From CAWAND01 sp963797485 (GTDB lineage: Bacteria; Chloroflexota; Anaerolineae; Anaerolineales; E44-bin32): DNA of 64,000 bases. The stretch lies in NCBI GenBank assembly GCA_963797485.1, contig CAWCPF010000001.1, forward strand, positions 124,001 to 188,000. The letters are read 5' to 3'. Below are positions 47,901 through 54,287 of this stretch, one piece after another; the first letter of the stretch is position 1, and every line of letters starts with the position of its first letter. The notes beneath the pieces are model-generated. The model had not been told where the DNA came from. It did not search any database and was given only the letters and a program-made list of their open reading frames with translations. A program made the translations under genes and the position numbers.

Positions 47901-50784
47901 GCGCGTACATGTGGAGCTTGTCCGGCGTGCGAGTGGCTGCCAGGCCCACCAGCAGACTTTTCAGGAAGGTGGTTTTACCGCGCCCGGCCGCCCCTAGCAG
48001 AACCAACGGCCCAGCGGTCAGGTCGATGGTCAACAGGCGCTGCTCGGCCCGGTAGGGGTTGTCCACCAGACCGATCGATGTCCACAAGGCCGGCGGTGCT
48101 TTTGGATCAATCTTGGGCCAAATGGGTTTCTCATCGGTGTTGTTAAGCCATTGGTCCAACCCCTCATTGATGACGATCGTCTTGTCGTCGGACAGCGTCC
48201 GCTCGGTGTTCAAGTAGCGGGCGTCCACGGGATCGGTCAGAGAGAGATTCTCGGGCAGCGGATCTGGCCACGGTTTTCGCTGAACCGGGACGCCGTCACG
48301 TTGGGCGCGGATAACGGCGCTCCCGACGACCCAATCCAACATCGTGGTTGGCAGCTCGCCTGGGCCCATCCCAAGCGCCTCGGCAATCTCGACGTCGGAG
48401 TAAAGGGGTTGGCCATCTGAAGCGCTCTTCCCGGGTGTTTGGTCCTCGTCGAGCCAGAGGACGTCTTTCATGACCACGGTGCGGTCATCGCTGTAATCGC
48501 CGCCGACCCTGGCAACCTGGAATGGGACCAGGACATCGTTGCCGACCTGGATGTAACCACGGCCGCCTTTGTTGGCCAAGAAGGCGGCGTCTGGCCGGCC
48601 GAGCAGCTCCTTGCTGTCGTCTGGGGTTTCGACTCGGAGGCAGATGCGGAACTTCATGTTGGCCCGCATCTGATCGGTGACCACACCGGCCGGTCTCTGG
48701 GTGGAGAGGATCAAAGTGACGCCAAAGGCACGGCCCAGACGGGTGATGCTCTCGAATTTGAGTTTGTAATCCGGGTTGGCGGCAATCATCTCGGCGAATT
48801 CGTCGACGATGATGAACAGATGGGGAAAGGTCCTCGGCAGGGGGTCGTCCGGCCGTAGGCGCGGCACGACCTTCTTCCGATACTCAACCAGGTCTTTGGC
48901 GCCGCTCTTGGCCAGGAGCCGGCTGCGGTCGTCCATCACAGCCTGGATAGCGACAAACATGCGCTCGACGGCATTGGCCTCCAGGTTTGTGAGGATATCG
49001 ACGCAATGCGGCAGCTTCTTGAAGGGCTCGAAGGCCGCCCCGCCCTTGAAGTCCACCAAGACGAAGTTGACGATGCGCGGATCGTATTTGGCTGCCATGG
49101 AGGCTACCAGGGTCAGGAGCAACTCTGATTTGCCCGATCCGGTCGTCCCGGCAATCATGCCGTGCACGCCGTCACCGCCCTCCTTGGCCGAGAACACAAG
49201 GGAGCGAACATCGCGTGTGCTGGTCATGCCGATGGGGGCGCGCAGCCACTCCGAGTTTTCCGGCAGGATGCTGGCTTCCCATTTCCGTTCAAGGTCGAGC
49301 TTATCGACCGTGCTGATCCGCCGCGCTTCCACCCGGGACTGCATTTGGAGCATGTCCACCGAACTCGGGAGGTCTGATCCAAACGGTCGCCGCACATCCA
49401 GCCGCCGGATCTTGGCTGCCAGGAGCTGGCGGGCGTCACTTGCACTCGCCAAGTCGGCGTCCCCCAGGTAGCGGGTGGAATTGACCCCGACTTCGGCATA
49501 GCGGAAGACCACCTTTGAACCGACGGCGGCCACCTCAATCATGGCCTGGCAATCGCTCGGGATCTGAGAGGCACTATTGGCCAAGAAGATCACGGCTGCA
49601 CCAAGGGTCGGGCCGTCCTGGGTGATGGTGGCAACGACGCTTTCCGAGGACACCTCGCTCAGCGGCAAGTCATCCGGCATTTTGCCGAGCAAATCGACAA
49701 TGACCAGGTTGAACGGAAGGGAAACTTCGGAGGCGCCTTTCTTCTTGCTGTCGTCGTCCGACTCTTGGAGCCTTAGTTGGCGCTGATCCAGTTCGCGCTT
49801 CAAGCGCATCCAAAACTCGACGACTTCATCCTTGGCGGGAGAGAAGCACAGCTGATCAAGTTGCTGGGGTTGCGAGGCGTCCAAATCGTCAAAGCCGATC
49901 TCACGGGCGTTGCAGTGCGGCAACCATTCGGCCCAGCGCCAGCTCTCGGCGTTGTCCGGCAGCCCGACGACATGCAGCCTGGTATCCACCGCCGAATGGA
50001 AGGTGACAAAATGCGAGGCGATAGCACGAGCGAAATCGGCGGTATTTGTCGGATTAGCCCCGAAAATGCCCACGGCGTGTTTCGAGGCGATAGCCTTGGG
50101 GATGGGCGACTCTTTGCCATCCTGACGCTCCTCTTCGGCGGACTCCTCCCTTACATACGGGCGCAAAGGGATGGTAATCGGAGCTTCGGTGAGGGTAGAA
50201 GAGTCCTTCGCCAGGCGTTCGGCGGCCATGGCGAAAGGGTCGTTTTGAGCCTCCGCGGCCGACTGAGAAGACTTGTAGATCACCGTCGAGGGGCGGGCGC
50301 CGATGCCCAATCGGACGACACCAAAATCGCTGTCGTCGGGCCGGCGCTCCCACAGACGCGACCCGAATCGACTGGTCTCTTGGCGAGCCGCAATCTGGTA
50401 CAGAGTGCCAACGTCAGGGTAGTTGTGATGATAAAAGAGGCGCTGAGCATTATGTGAGCGGTTCATCTCCTGACGCATGCGCGTCAGGTTCTGTTCGAAT
50501 TGCTTGCGTTTTTCTTGAAGTTCTTTGCCCCCACCCCGTCCCTGCAGGATGTTCGCCCCCACACTGAGCAACATCGTCAGGGCCATGGGGATGGCGAACA
50601 GTGCCCCTCCGCCGCCACCGCCCGACATAAACACGAAGCCGAGCACGGTGACGAGGGGAATGAGCTGGGTCCCAAGGCCTTGGCGGGAGGTTTGCGAGGA
50701 CGATGGAGGCGCAGGTAGTTCCACCTCGTCCACCGGCAGTTCAGGCTGAATCCGCGGCACGCGGTCGATGTATTCAACGGCCAT
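41965..50784 (-). CDS. giant EssC/EccC-type type VII secretion ATPase with seven P-loop domains
   Basis: 2939 residues, one uninterrupted frame. N-terminus: two membrane helices (about 38-80), then the EccC-like stalk domain (LYQIAARQETSRFGSRLWER and DSDFGVVRLGIG). FtsK-type P-loops follow, with Walker A Lys at 552, 937, 1252, 1614, 1922, 2282 and 2575. Domains 1, 3, 5 have GTTGSGKSE and Walker B IIVDEFAEM; domains 2, 4, 6 have GAAGRGK and VIDN, lacking the catalytic Glu; domain 7 has GPPMTGKTT and LFDHYDD. Known EssC/EccC proteins have three such domains. The last ~55 residues are a Lys/Pro/Ala-rich tail. It would be the motor that recognises WXG100 substrates. Confidence 0.95.
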   Translation of the reverse strand: MAVEYIDRVPRIQPELPVDEVELPAPPSSSQTSRQGLGTQLIPLVTVLGFVFMSGGGGGGALFAIPMALTMLLSVGANILQGRGGGKELQEKRKQFEQNLTRMRQEMNRSHNAQRLFYHHNYPDVGTLYQIAARQETSRFGSRLWERRPDDSDFGVVRLGIGARPSTVIYKSSQSAAEAQNDPFAMAAERLAKDSSTLTEAPITIPLRPYVREESAEEERQDGKESPIPKAIASKHAVGIFGANPTNTADFARAIASHFVTFHSAVDTRLHVVGLPDNAESWRWAEWLPHCNAREIGFDDLDASQPQQLDQLCFSPAKDEVVEFWMRLKRELDQRQLRLQESDDDSKKKGASEVSLPFNLVIVDLLGKMPDDLPLSEVSSESVVATITQDGPTLGAAVIFLANSASQIPSDCQAMIEVAAVGSKVVFRYAEVGVNSTRYLGDADLASASDARQLLAAKIRRLDVRRPFGSDLPSSVDMLQMQSRVEARRISTVDKLDLERKWEASILPENSEWLRAPIGMTSTRDVRSLVFSAKEGGDGVHGMIAGTTGSGKSELLLTLVASMAAKYDPRIVNFVLVDFKGGAAFEPFKKLPHCVDILTNLEANAVERMFVAIQAVMDDRSRLLAKSGAKDLVEYRKKVVPRLRPDDPLPRTFPHLFIIVDEFAEMIAANPDYKLKFESITRLGRAFGVTLILSTQRPAGVVTDQMRANMKFRICLRVETPDDSKELLGRPDAAFLANKGGRGYIQVGNDVLVPFQVARVGGDYSDDRTVVMKDVLWLDEDQTPGKSASDGQPLYSDVEIAEALGMGPGELPTTMLDWVVGSAVIRAQRDGVPVQRKPWPDPLPENLSLTDPVDARYLNTERTLSDDKTIVINEGLDQWLNNTDEKPIWPKIDPKAPPALWTSIGLVDNPYRAEQRLLTIDLTAGPLVLLGAAGRGKTTFLKSLLVGLAATRTPDKLHMYALDFGRGGLKPIQALPHMGAVIDASEVSRVDQLIRMIRSIVNERQEVLDKYLSMADYNAKNPDHPFPEVVVVIDNFAEFHETFEYQIPELMALVRDGRAFGISFVITAGLANDLGSKFINLISQRMTLTLADEGGYADIVGRGVRRFDNVPGRGLLPLIVDDESLPVEFHVGIPGRPDALTDTDEVDGFQMISQRMERVWFAMGGTRPAAELPKAIGFLSMFSLLEDKDVNRIGDIPIAEYWKHSMVPENQEWLRAPIGLISSKEVRSLVFSAKADGDGVHGMVAGTTGSGKSELLLTLIASMAIKYDPRIVNFVLVDFKGGAAFEPFKKLPHCVDIATNLQGNAVERIFVAMKAELDRRAKLLADGRVGDLVEYRKKVIPTLKKGDALPDTFPHLFIIVDEFAEMIMANPEYKAQFESITRLGRAFGATLILATQRPAGMVTDQMRSNMKFRVCLRVETAEDSKEMIKRDDAARLPPIGGRGYIQVGSGGLTELQAAWAGADYTDNPPDPVYKTDEIVKALGMAEDSKPGIMIDWLVGALGAEAERQGVPKQVKPWPDPLPALLPMNERIDATYIKGGRDTRAKTLIIAPQVDAWIRNDKDDPLWEPWDWSGPLPMSVDFGVVDNPFKASQELLTIDLSSDPVVLFGAAGRGKTTFIKSLIMSLAASHSPTELNIFALDFGRGGLKGLASLPQVGAIIDASQPERVEQLFRLVASLMKDRQERLAAYASIADYNALKKDQPDQIIPSVVVVIDNFAEFQESYEALVPELTGMVRDGRSMGIYYIVTATQTNELSSKLYNAFSQRLTFTLADPTAMQDIVGRGALGLVDVPGRGLINIGGQPLEFHVATPVIDGEKDPYAFLADRMERVWAGQGGKRPAAELPRSVTFFEMYNMLLGKKVERLGDLPIAENWKKSMLPENQEWLRSPVGLISSREVREMVFSAKADGDGVHGMVAGTTGSGKSELILTLIAAMALKYDPRIVNFVLVDFKGGAAFEPFKKLPHCVDIATNLQGNAVERIFIAMKAELDRRAKLLADGRVGDLVEYRKKVIPRLKKDDPLPDTFPHLFIIVDEFAEMVMQNPEYKAQFESITRLGRAFGATLILATQRPAGMVTDQMRSNMKFRICLRVETAEDSKELLKRPDAAMLPPLGGRGYIQIGGGPLIELQAAWAGGEYRDEGNDPVYKKKELLDALNVTEDNQPGILIDWLVGAMGAEAKRQNVPKQFKPWPDPLPERLPMDLPIDASYMVGSKPGDQIVLDQTVAKWIASPRSKTLWGETDWSKSIPMQAPIGVIDNPFQARQMVYNLDLAADPVIAFGAAGRGKSTFVKSLILSLCASHSPEQLQIFALDFGRGGLKSLRSMPHIGGIVDSNENERVERLLRVVRHTIDARQQKLASYDSMDAYNTANPKDPMPAVLVVIDNVAEFKETYEGYLDGLVSLVKDGRAFGVYFVMTANNMNDVPGKLFNILGQRLTFNQLDPLDYSMIVGKGGIHPNDVPGRGLMVATVDGRPRPLEFHTAVPGGEPDGELYRTLADRMASVWESLVEAAPELAAKKAKPVEILSEMIDLRTVLPPMGKGPTAVSAPIGVNDLDREPTLVEFTAKGPHWLVIGPPMTGKTTTMRSLVLSLAHSYSPEQVAMILVDPSDPARRFFNFGGGDGNSLESLPHVLATVTTAAEMDRVVKRLTAEYDDSLRQSLKGAKNVFVPQDNEARTIFVLFDHYDDVDLVNGSGLGTLDLAEIGKGKNISFVIAGSMDITRDSSDKLRRRAELGRYTLVLNDAEAVRYMGVRNVSVPSKALPPGRGYLVKAVTADQTQICLPYIEVVNGSGPDVQLSKIIMDIKKKYPQKAKWSYHTADLSALETALGVATTEPVVESEATYVPDQISPEAEQAAADLDKILADQAEMLKSLASVKTPTTYNFATVEVPDDKPGKSGKSKPAAKAPSKASKPAAKPTPTKATASKPKASAPSKPASKTPSKSKK
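43287..49272 (-). repeat. threefold internal tandem repeat inside the EssC-like gene
   Basis: Three modules of about 2.0-2.1 kb, each coding for an active-type plus an inactive-type ATPase domain. Repeat starts at protein level: LPENSEWLRAPIG (residue 507), VPENQEWLRAPIG (1207), LPENQEWLRSPVG (1877); periods 700 and 670 residues. Modules 2 and 3 are the most alike (the stretch GNAVERIF-AMKAELDRRAK is nearly identical); module 1 is more divergent. Divergence at many codons rules out an assembly copy. Confidence 0.85.
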
Positions 50785-50819
50785 TGGAAGGGTCTCCCAT
50801 GCTCATGAGCAAGAACGAG

Positions 50820-50849
50820 AATAAATCAGCGTCCGAGGTCGTTTGACAA
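50820..50849 (-). promoter_or_regulatory. promoter of the EssC-like operon
   Basis: On the minus strand: -35 TTGTCA at 50849-50844, 18-bp spacer, -10 TTTATT at 50825-50820. The start would lie about 30 bases before the ATG at 50784. Its -35 overlaps that of the divergent pseudokinase promoter. Confidence 0.55.
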
Positions 50850-50872
50850 CCTCGAAGGCGTTCGTCTAAAAT
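50843..50872 (+). promoter_or_regulatory. promoter of the pseudokinase gene
   Basis: Consensus -35 TTGACA (50843-50848), 18-bp spacer, -10 TAAAAT (50867-50872). It would give a leader of about 170 bases before the ATG at 51051; that leader holds only a 41-codon frame of doubtful meaning (ATG near 50918). Confidence 0.65.
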
Positions 50873-51050
50873 GGGCCCGTCTTACCGGGATGGATGATGA
50901 TCACAGCGGTGACGAGAGATGATAACCCCAATTCGTTTCCACCGCCAATACCATCGAGCAGCCGGTCGAGGTTGGCTCAATCATTCATGCCCGGCCGCCC
51001 CTTCCGCTCCAGCGCCGTACACAAGGCCGAACTCCCGAGGGTAGCCAGCG

Positions 51051-52184
51051 ATGTATCGTTTCTGTGAGCGATGCGAACGAGAGACGTTCGACGGCAACCT
51101 TTGGTGCCAGGACAAAGACTGCCCGGCCGAAAAGGGTTACGCCTTGCTCGGCTACGGCGACATGCTCGGCGATCTCAAGGTTACGCGTTTCATCCGGGCC
51201 TGGAGAACGGCGGCCCTTTATGAAGCTGAGAGGAATGGGAAGCCAGTTCTGCTGAAGGTCGCTCATCCTGGCGAAACCTATGCGGACCGGCTGCGGCGTG
51301 AGGCGGGTGTCCTGGCCTCGATTTCCCCTAAAAGCACCGGAATCGGAGCCACCATCCGATCGTTCTTGCCGAGCCCCCGGCCGCTCTACCTTGTTCCCAT
51401 GGCCCCTTACCCGGGGCGCATCAAGCGGGCCTACGGCGAAATCACCTACCAGGGCGAGGCGCGGGTGTACAGCGTTTATCAGCCTATCGGTGGGAGGCTC
51501 TTGAGCGATGTGCTTCTCGAGACGCCTCAGATCTGGCACGCCCAGGTCGCGTGGGTGATCTCGACCTTGGCGCGTGCCTTGCGGCCCCTGGCCAGGATCA
51601 AGCGCTGTCATCTTTCCCTCACGCCCGACATCATCATGGTTGAAGTGGACGGTCAGGGCAATCTGCGCCCGACCCTGCTTGACCTTGGCTTCCTGATTAC
51701 GTCCGAGGAGGCCGACGGCCTGTATGACTGGACCCATATGTGTGAGCCGGCCTACACGGCCCCCGAAGTGCTGGCCGCCTCCCCGGGCTCTGGACTTACC
51801 CCGGCGGCGGACGTTTACTCCTTGGGGATGATCTTCTATGAGATGTTGGCCGGCAAACCTGGTTTCGAGCACATCCTGCCGCGCGATGAGCAACTTCGAG
51901 ATTCTGTGCTGCAAGTGCGCAATCCGTTGTCCGTCGGCCGCCCCGAGCTGGAACAATCGGGCGTGGTCGGTGTGCTCGAAAAGGCCATGGCGCCTTCGGG
52001 GCGGTACAACGACGTCAACGAGCTTGGCAAAGACCTGAAGCGGATCTATGCCTCCCCGCCCCCCGAGCGGCGAAAACTCCCGCGACGCATGTATGTCGTG
52101 CTGGGCATCCTGGGCGTGATCCTGCTGGCGGTGGTGGGCTTCGCCGCCTTCACCCTGGTCAACATCCTTTCAAGTACGCCCTGA
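51051..52184 (+). CDS. zinc-ribbon / pseudokinase / TM protein of the type VII locus (EssB-like architecture)
   Basis: 377 residues. N-terminal zinc ribbon with Cys 5, 8, 19, 24. Protein-kinase fold about 40-335: Lys69 in PVLLKVAHP and the C-helix Glu84 are kept, but the catalytic loop reads CHLSLTPDIIM (no HRD Asp) and the DFG reads LLDLGFL. ADVYSLGMIFYEMLAGKPGF shows the C-lobe. A single membrane helix (about 350-372) ends the protein. A catalytically dead kinase fold tethered by one helix is the layout of EssB/YukC of firmicute type VII systems, although the short external tail differs. Divergent from the EssC-like gene. Confidence 0.85.
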   Translation: MYRFCERCERETFDGNLWCQDKDCPAEKGYALLGYGDMLGDLKVTRFIRAWRTAALYEAERNGKPVLLKVAHPGETYADRLRREAGVLASISPKSTGIGATIRSFLPSPRPLYLVPMAPYPGRIKRAYGEITYQGEARVYSVYQPIGGRLLSDVLLETPQIWHAQVAWVISTLARALRPLARIKRCHLSLTPDIIMVEVDGQGNLRPTLLDLGFLITSEEADGLYDWTHMCEPAYTAPEVLAASPGSGLTPAADVYSLGMIFYEMLAGKPGFEHILPRDEQLRDSVLQVRNPLSVGRPELEQSGVVGVLEKAMAPSGRYNDVNELGKDLKRIYASPPPERRKLPRRMYVVLGILGVILLAVVGFAAFTLVNILSSTP

Positions 52185-52222
52185 ACTGACCCCTGCCCAT
52201 CGATCCCAGGGATGGTAAGTGT

Positions 52223-52256
52223 GCGGCCCACCCCCGAATTGTGTGGAGTGGGCCGC
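52223..52256. terminator. hairpin between pseudokinase and WXG100 genes
   Basis: 9-bp perfect stem GCGGCCCAC/GTGGGCCGC with a 16-nt loop between two convergent gene ends (52184 and 52285). No clear U-tract, so efficiency is uncertain. Confidence 0.45.
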
Positions 52257-52284
52257 CTCGTGAACCTGACCGGGTTCGTGGTCG

Positions 52285-52584
52285 TTAGGCCATTTGAAGA
52301 TTGAAATAGCCTTTGATCTCCGCGTCACCTGCCTTGTGGTCCTCGATGGCCTTCTTCAAACCATCGCTCAATTGCTTCATGACCTTGGACAGGTTATCTG
52401 CGGCACTGGAAATTCCCTCAAAGTACTTGATCAACAGCGCAATTCCCGGGAACCAACTTGTCGCCTTAAGGCCGTCGGCGATCGCCTTCGTGGCAGTCGA
52501 GAGTGCCTTCATCGAGTCGGAACCCGTCTGAAGGACATCGGCCTGCTGTTTGATGTTGTTGTAATCCATCTGTACGGTCGTCAC
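52285..52584 (-). CDS. WXG100-like small protein, last of four
   Basis: 99 residues, all helical, with no signal peptide. The hairpin turn carries SWFPG (W44, G47) where WXG100 proteins have WxG. N-terminal helix MDYNNIKQQADVLQ and C-terminal helix LSKVMKQLSDGLKKAIEDH fit the helix-turn-helix fold. It would be exported as a dimer by the type VII ATPase. Fourth gene of the minus-strand cluster 53698-52285; its downstream hairpin marks the end of the unit. Confidence 0.75.
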   Translation of the reverse strand: MTTVQMDYNNIKQQADVLQTGSDSMKALSTATKAIADGLKATSWFPGIALLIKYFEGISSAADNLSKVMKQLSDGLKKAIEDHKAGDAEIKGYFNLQMA

Positions 52585-52623
52585 GTGAGATCCTCCCTAC
52601 GCCTTCTGTAAACAACTCTGACT

Positions 52624-52989
52624 TCAAATGATGCTGCTGAAGGCGCTGTTTACCGCGTCGCCTTCTTTGCCCACGTCTTGATCAGCCTTCCCCATGACAT
52701 CGAGCCCCGCACCCAGGTTGGTCTGGACGCCGGCGAATGCCATCTCAAGCGAAAGGATGGCCGGCACCAGGTGGGTCAAGATTGCCTTCCCGTAGGCTTC
52801 CGCGTCGCCGCCGATCCAGGCCCCACTGACCGCCGCCACCGTCTTCTGAGCCGCGTCTTTCACCGCGGTCGCGACACTCTGCTGGGCCTTAGCCGCTGAC
52901 ATGGCTTGCTGGATGCCAGACGGATTGCTCAGCAAGCCGTCTATGGCGCCGCCAATCGCGCCACCAATTGCACCGCCAATGCTGCTCAT
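52624..52989 (-). CDS. WXG100-like small protein with WIG motif
   Basis: 121 residues. A Gly/Ala/Ile-rich N-terminus (IGGAIGGAIGGAIDGLL) precedes the hairpin, whose turn has W58-I-G60 in SGAWIGGDAEAYGKAI. The C-terminal helix runs to GKADQDVGKEGDAVNSAF. The hydrophobic glycine-zipper-like N-terminus is unusual for WXG100 proteins and might aid membrane association or self-assembly (inference). Confidence 0.8.
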   Translation of the reverse strand: MSSIGGAIGGAIGGAIDGLLSNPSGIQQAMSAAKAQQSVATAVKDAAQKTVAAVSGAWIGGDAEAYGKAILTHLVPAILSLEMAFAGVQTNLGAGLDVMGKADQDVGKEGDAVNSAFSSII

Positions 52990-53025
52990 CTTTCAGCCTC
53001 CAATCTTGATCTTTGAATGTAACCG

Positions 53026-53316
53026 CTAGAAGCCCTTGCTGCTGTCCTTGACGACCTTCTTATTCCTCTCGACCGCTTTATTGATGTCGCTTTGCAGGTC
53101 GGTCATCAGTTTGGTGATCTTGTCGAGCTTTTTCTGCAGGGTATCGTTGATGGCATGCTGGAAGACTTCCCCGCCGTGCCCCTGCAGCGCACCATCTGCA
53201 AGCTTCTTCGAGATTGCCTTGGTCGACGTCTTCGTGGTATCGATCTGTTTCGCTGCGTCCTGAAAGGCCTTGGCCATTGCTTCCATTGACTCGTAGACCA
53301 TTCTCTCGTCAGTCAT
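53026..53316 (-). CDS. WXG100-like small protein lacking the tryptophan
   Basis: 96 residues, helical and highly charged. At the hairpin turn L44-Q-G46 (LADGALQGHGGEVFQHAIND) replaces WxG. The C-terminal helix is Lys/Asp-rich (KITKLMTDLQSDINKAVERN). Size, position and pattern fit the family despite the missing Trp. It probably pairs with a neighbouring WXG100 protein. Confidence 0.75.
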   Translation of the reverse strand: MTDERMVYESMEAMAKAFQDAAKQIDTTKTSTKAISKKLADGALQGHGGEVFQHAINDTLQKKLDKITKLMTDLQSDINKAVERNKKVVKDSSKGF

Positions 53317-53362
53317 GGTTATCCTCTCTAAGTCGTCTCAAAGAAGGTCGTCACTGCCGACT

Positions 53363-53698
53363 TCATCCGCCGAACTTAAAGAGCACAAACTCAGGCAGCT
53401 TCTGCCAGATGGTCTTTTGGTCATCGTCTGCTTTGTGCATGATCTTTTCGGCCTTACCGATATGATCGGCACCGGCCTGCATGGCTTTCGCCAGCCGGTC
53501 CAACGCAGGCATCAGGGTGTCATTCATGTCCCGGTTGAACTGTTCGGCGCCGACACCCACCCAGTCCTTGCCTTCAAGCTGCGCGTGGGCCGCCTTGAGC
53601 TTGCCAACCATTTGGTTGATATCGGAGCTCAGTTGCGCGAAATTCTTGGTGACTTGACTCGTCTGATCGAACAGGATTTTGAAAATACTGGTTAGCAT
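53363..53698 (-). CDS. WXG100 family protein, first of four
   Basis: 111 residues. Canonical hairpin with W46-V-G48 (GKDWVGVGAEQFNRDMND), followed by TLMPALDRLAKAMQAGADHI and a C-terminal KAEKIMHKADDDQ. The same sequence pattern forms the N-terminal 100 residues of the large protein at 37232-38443, so the two are paralogues. AGAAAGG precedes the ATG. First gene of the minus-strand WXG operon. Confidence 0.88.
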   Translation of the reverse strand: MLTSIFKILFDQTSQVTKNFAQLSSDINQMVGKLKAAHAQLEGKDWVGVGAEQFNRDMNDTLMPALDRLAKAMQAGADHIGKAEKIMHKADDDQKTIWQKLPEFVLFKFGG

Positions 53699-53931
53699 AC
53701 TAGCACCTTTCTTGAGTTTTCCCCCGCGACGATCAGCAGCGGAAAACGGACCCGGAAGGGAGGTGATCCTACGGTGAGTGCGCTACCCCTGCTACCCTGG
53801 CAGCCTGGGGAACGCCCATGCCAGCGCCCTGCGCTGGTTGATTCGATCCCATATGATTGCGCTTCCTTGTAGATGTGCTCAGTGAAGTTACCGGCCTACA
53901 CCATTAGAAACTCGTTTTCCGAATCGCGCAA
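53699..53931 (-). promoter_or_regulatory. leader and possible promoter of the WXG100 operon
   Basis: On the minus strand TTGCGC (53931-53926), 17-bp spacer and TCTAAT (53908-53903) form a plausible promoter. The resulting leader is about 200 bases and contains a perfect 7-bp hairpin CCAGCGC-CCT-GCGCTGG at 53821-53837, which could affect translation or stability. Confidence 0.3.
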
Positions 53932-53932
53932 G

Positions 53933-54199
53933 TCAATCTTTTGGGCTATGGTCCTGTTTATGCTCACCCGGATCAACCGCCTCATCTTCAGCGGCTGGTG
54001 ACAGACGCTCAAAAAAGCCTTCGAAGACCTTGAGCCGGCGGTCCATGTCCGTATTGTGACCCGATGGGTGCGCCGGGCCCTGCAACCGAGATCGGTCCGC
54101 CCTTGGATTTGACGTCTTCCGACCGAGATCGTCCAGGAGTCCTGAGAAATACAGGATCAGGAAAATTCCGGCTGCGATGAGGGCCAACAAGGGAACCAC
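53933..54199 (-). CDS. small single-pass membrane protein, unknown
   Basis: 88 residues, GTG start. One N-terminal membrane helix (VPLLALIAAGIFLILYF) is followed by a polar tail with the helix MDRRLKVFEGFFERL. No family recognised and the ribosome site is weak, but codon use is normal. It lies immediately upstream of the WXG100 operon promoter on the same strand, so a role in the secretion locus is possible. Confidence 0.5.
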   Translation of the reverse strand: MVPLLALIAAGIFLILYFSGLLDDLGRKTSNPRADRSRLQGPAHPSGHNTDMDRRLKVFEGFFERLSPAAEDEAVDPGEHKQDHSPKD

Positions 54200-54287
54200 T
54201 GAGTCCGCTCACTCCGGATGGTTAACGACCGAGGCCCACCCACGATCGCTTACAGTGTACACGAAAACTGTGTCGGGGCCTAATCCC

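Noticed and set aside
43287..49272. Assembly duplication as the source of the repeated ATPase modules
   Set aside because: The three modules differ at many residues and have different lengths (700 versus 670 residues); a misassembly would give near-identical copies.
50918..51043. 41-codon frame in the leader of the pseudokinase gene
   Set aside because: No ribosome site and a His/Pro/Arg-rich composition without family resemblance; likely chance.
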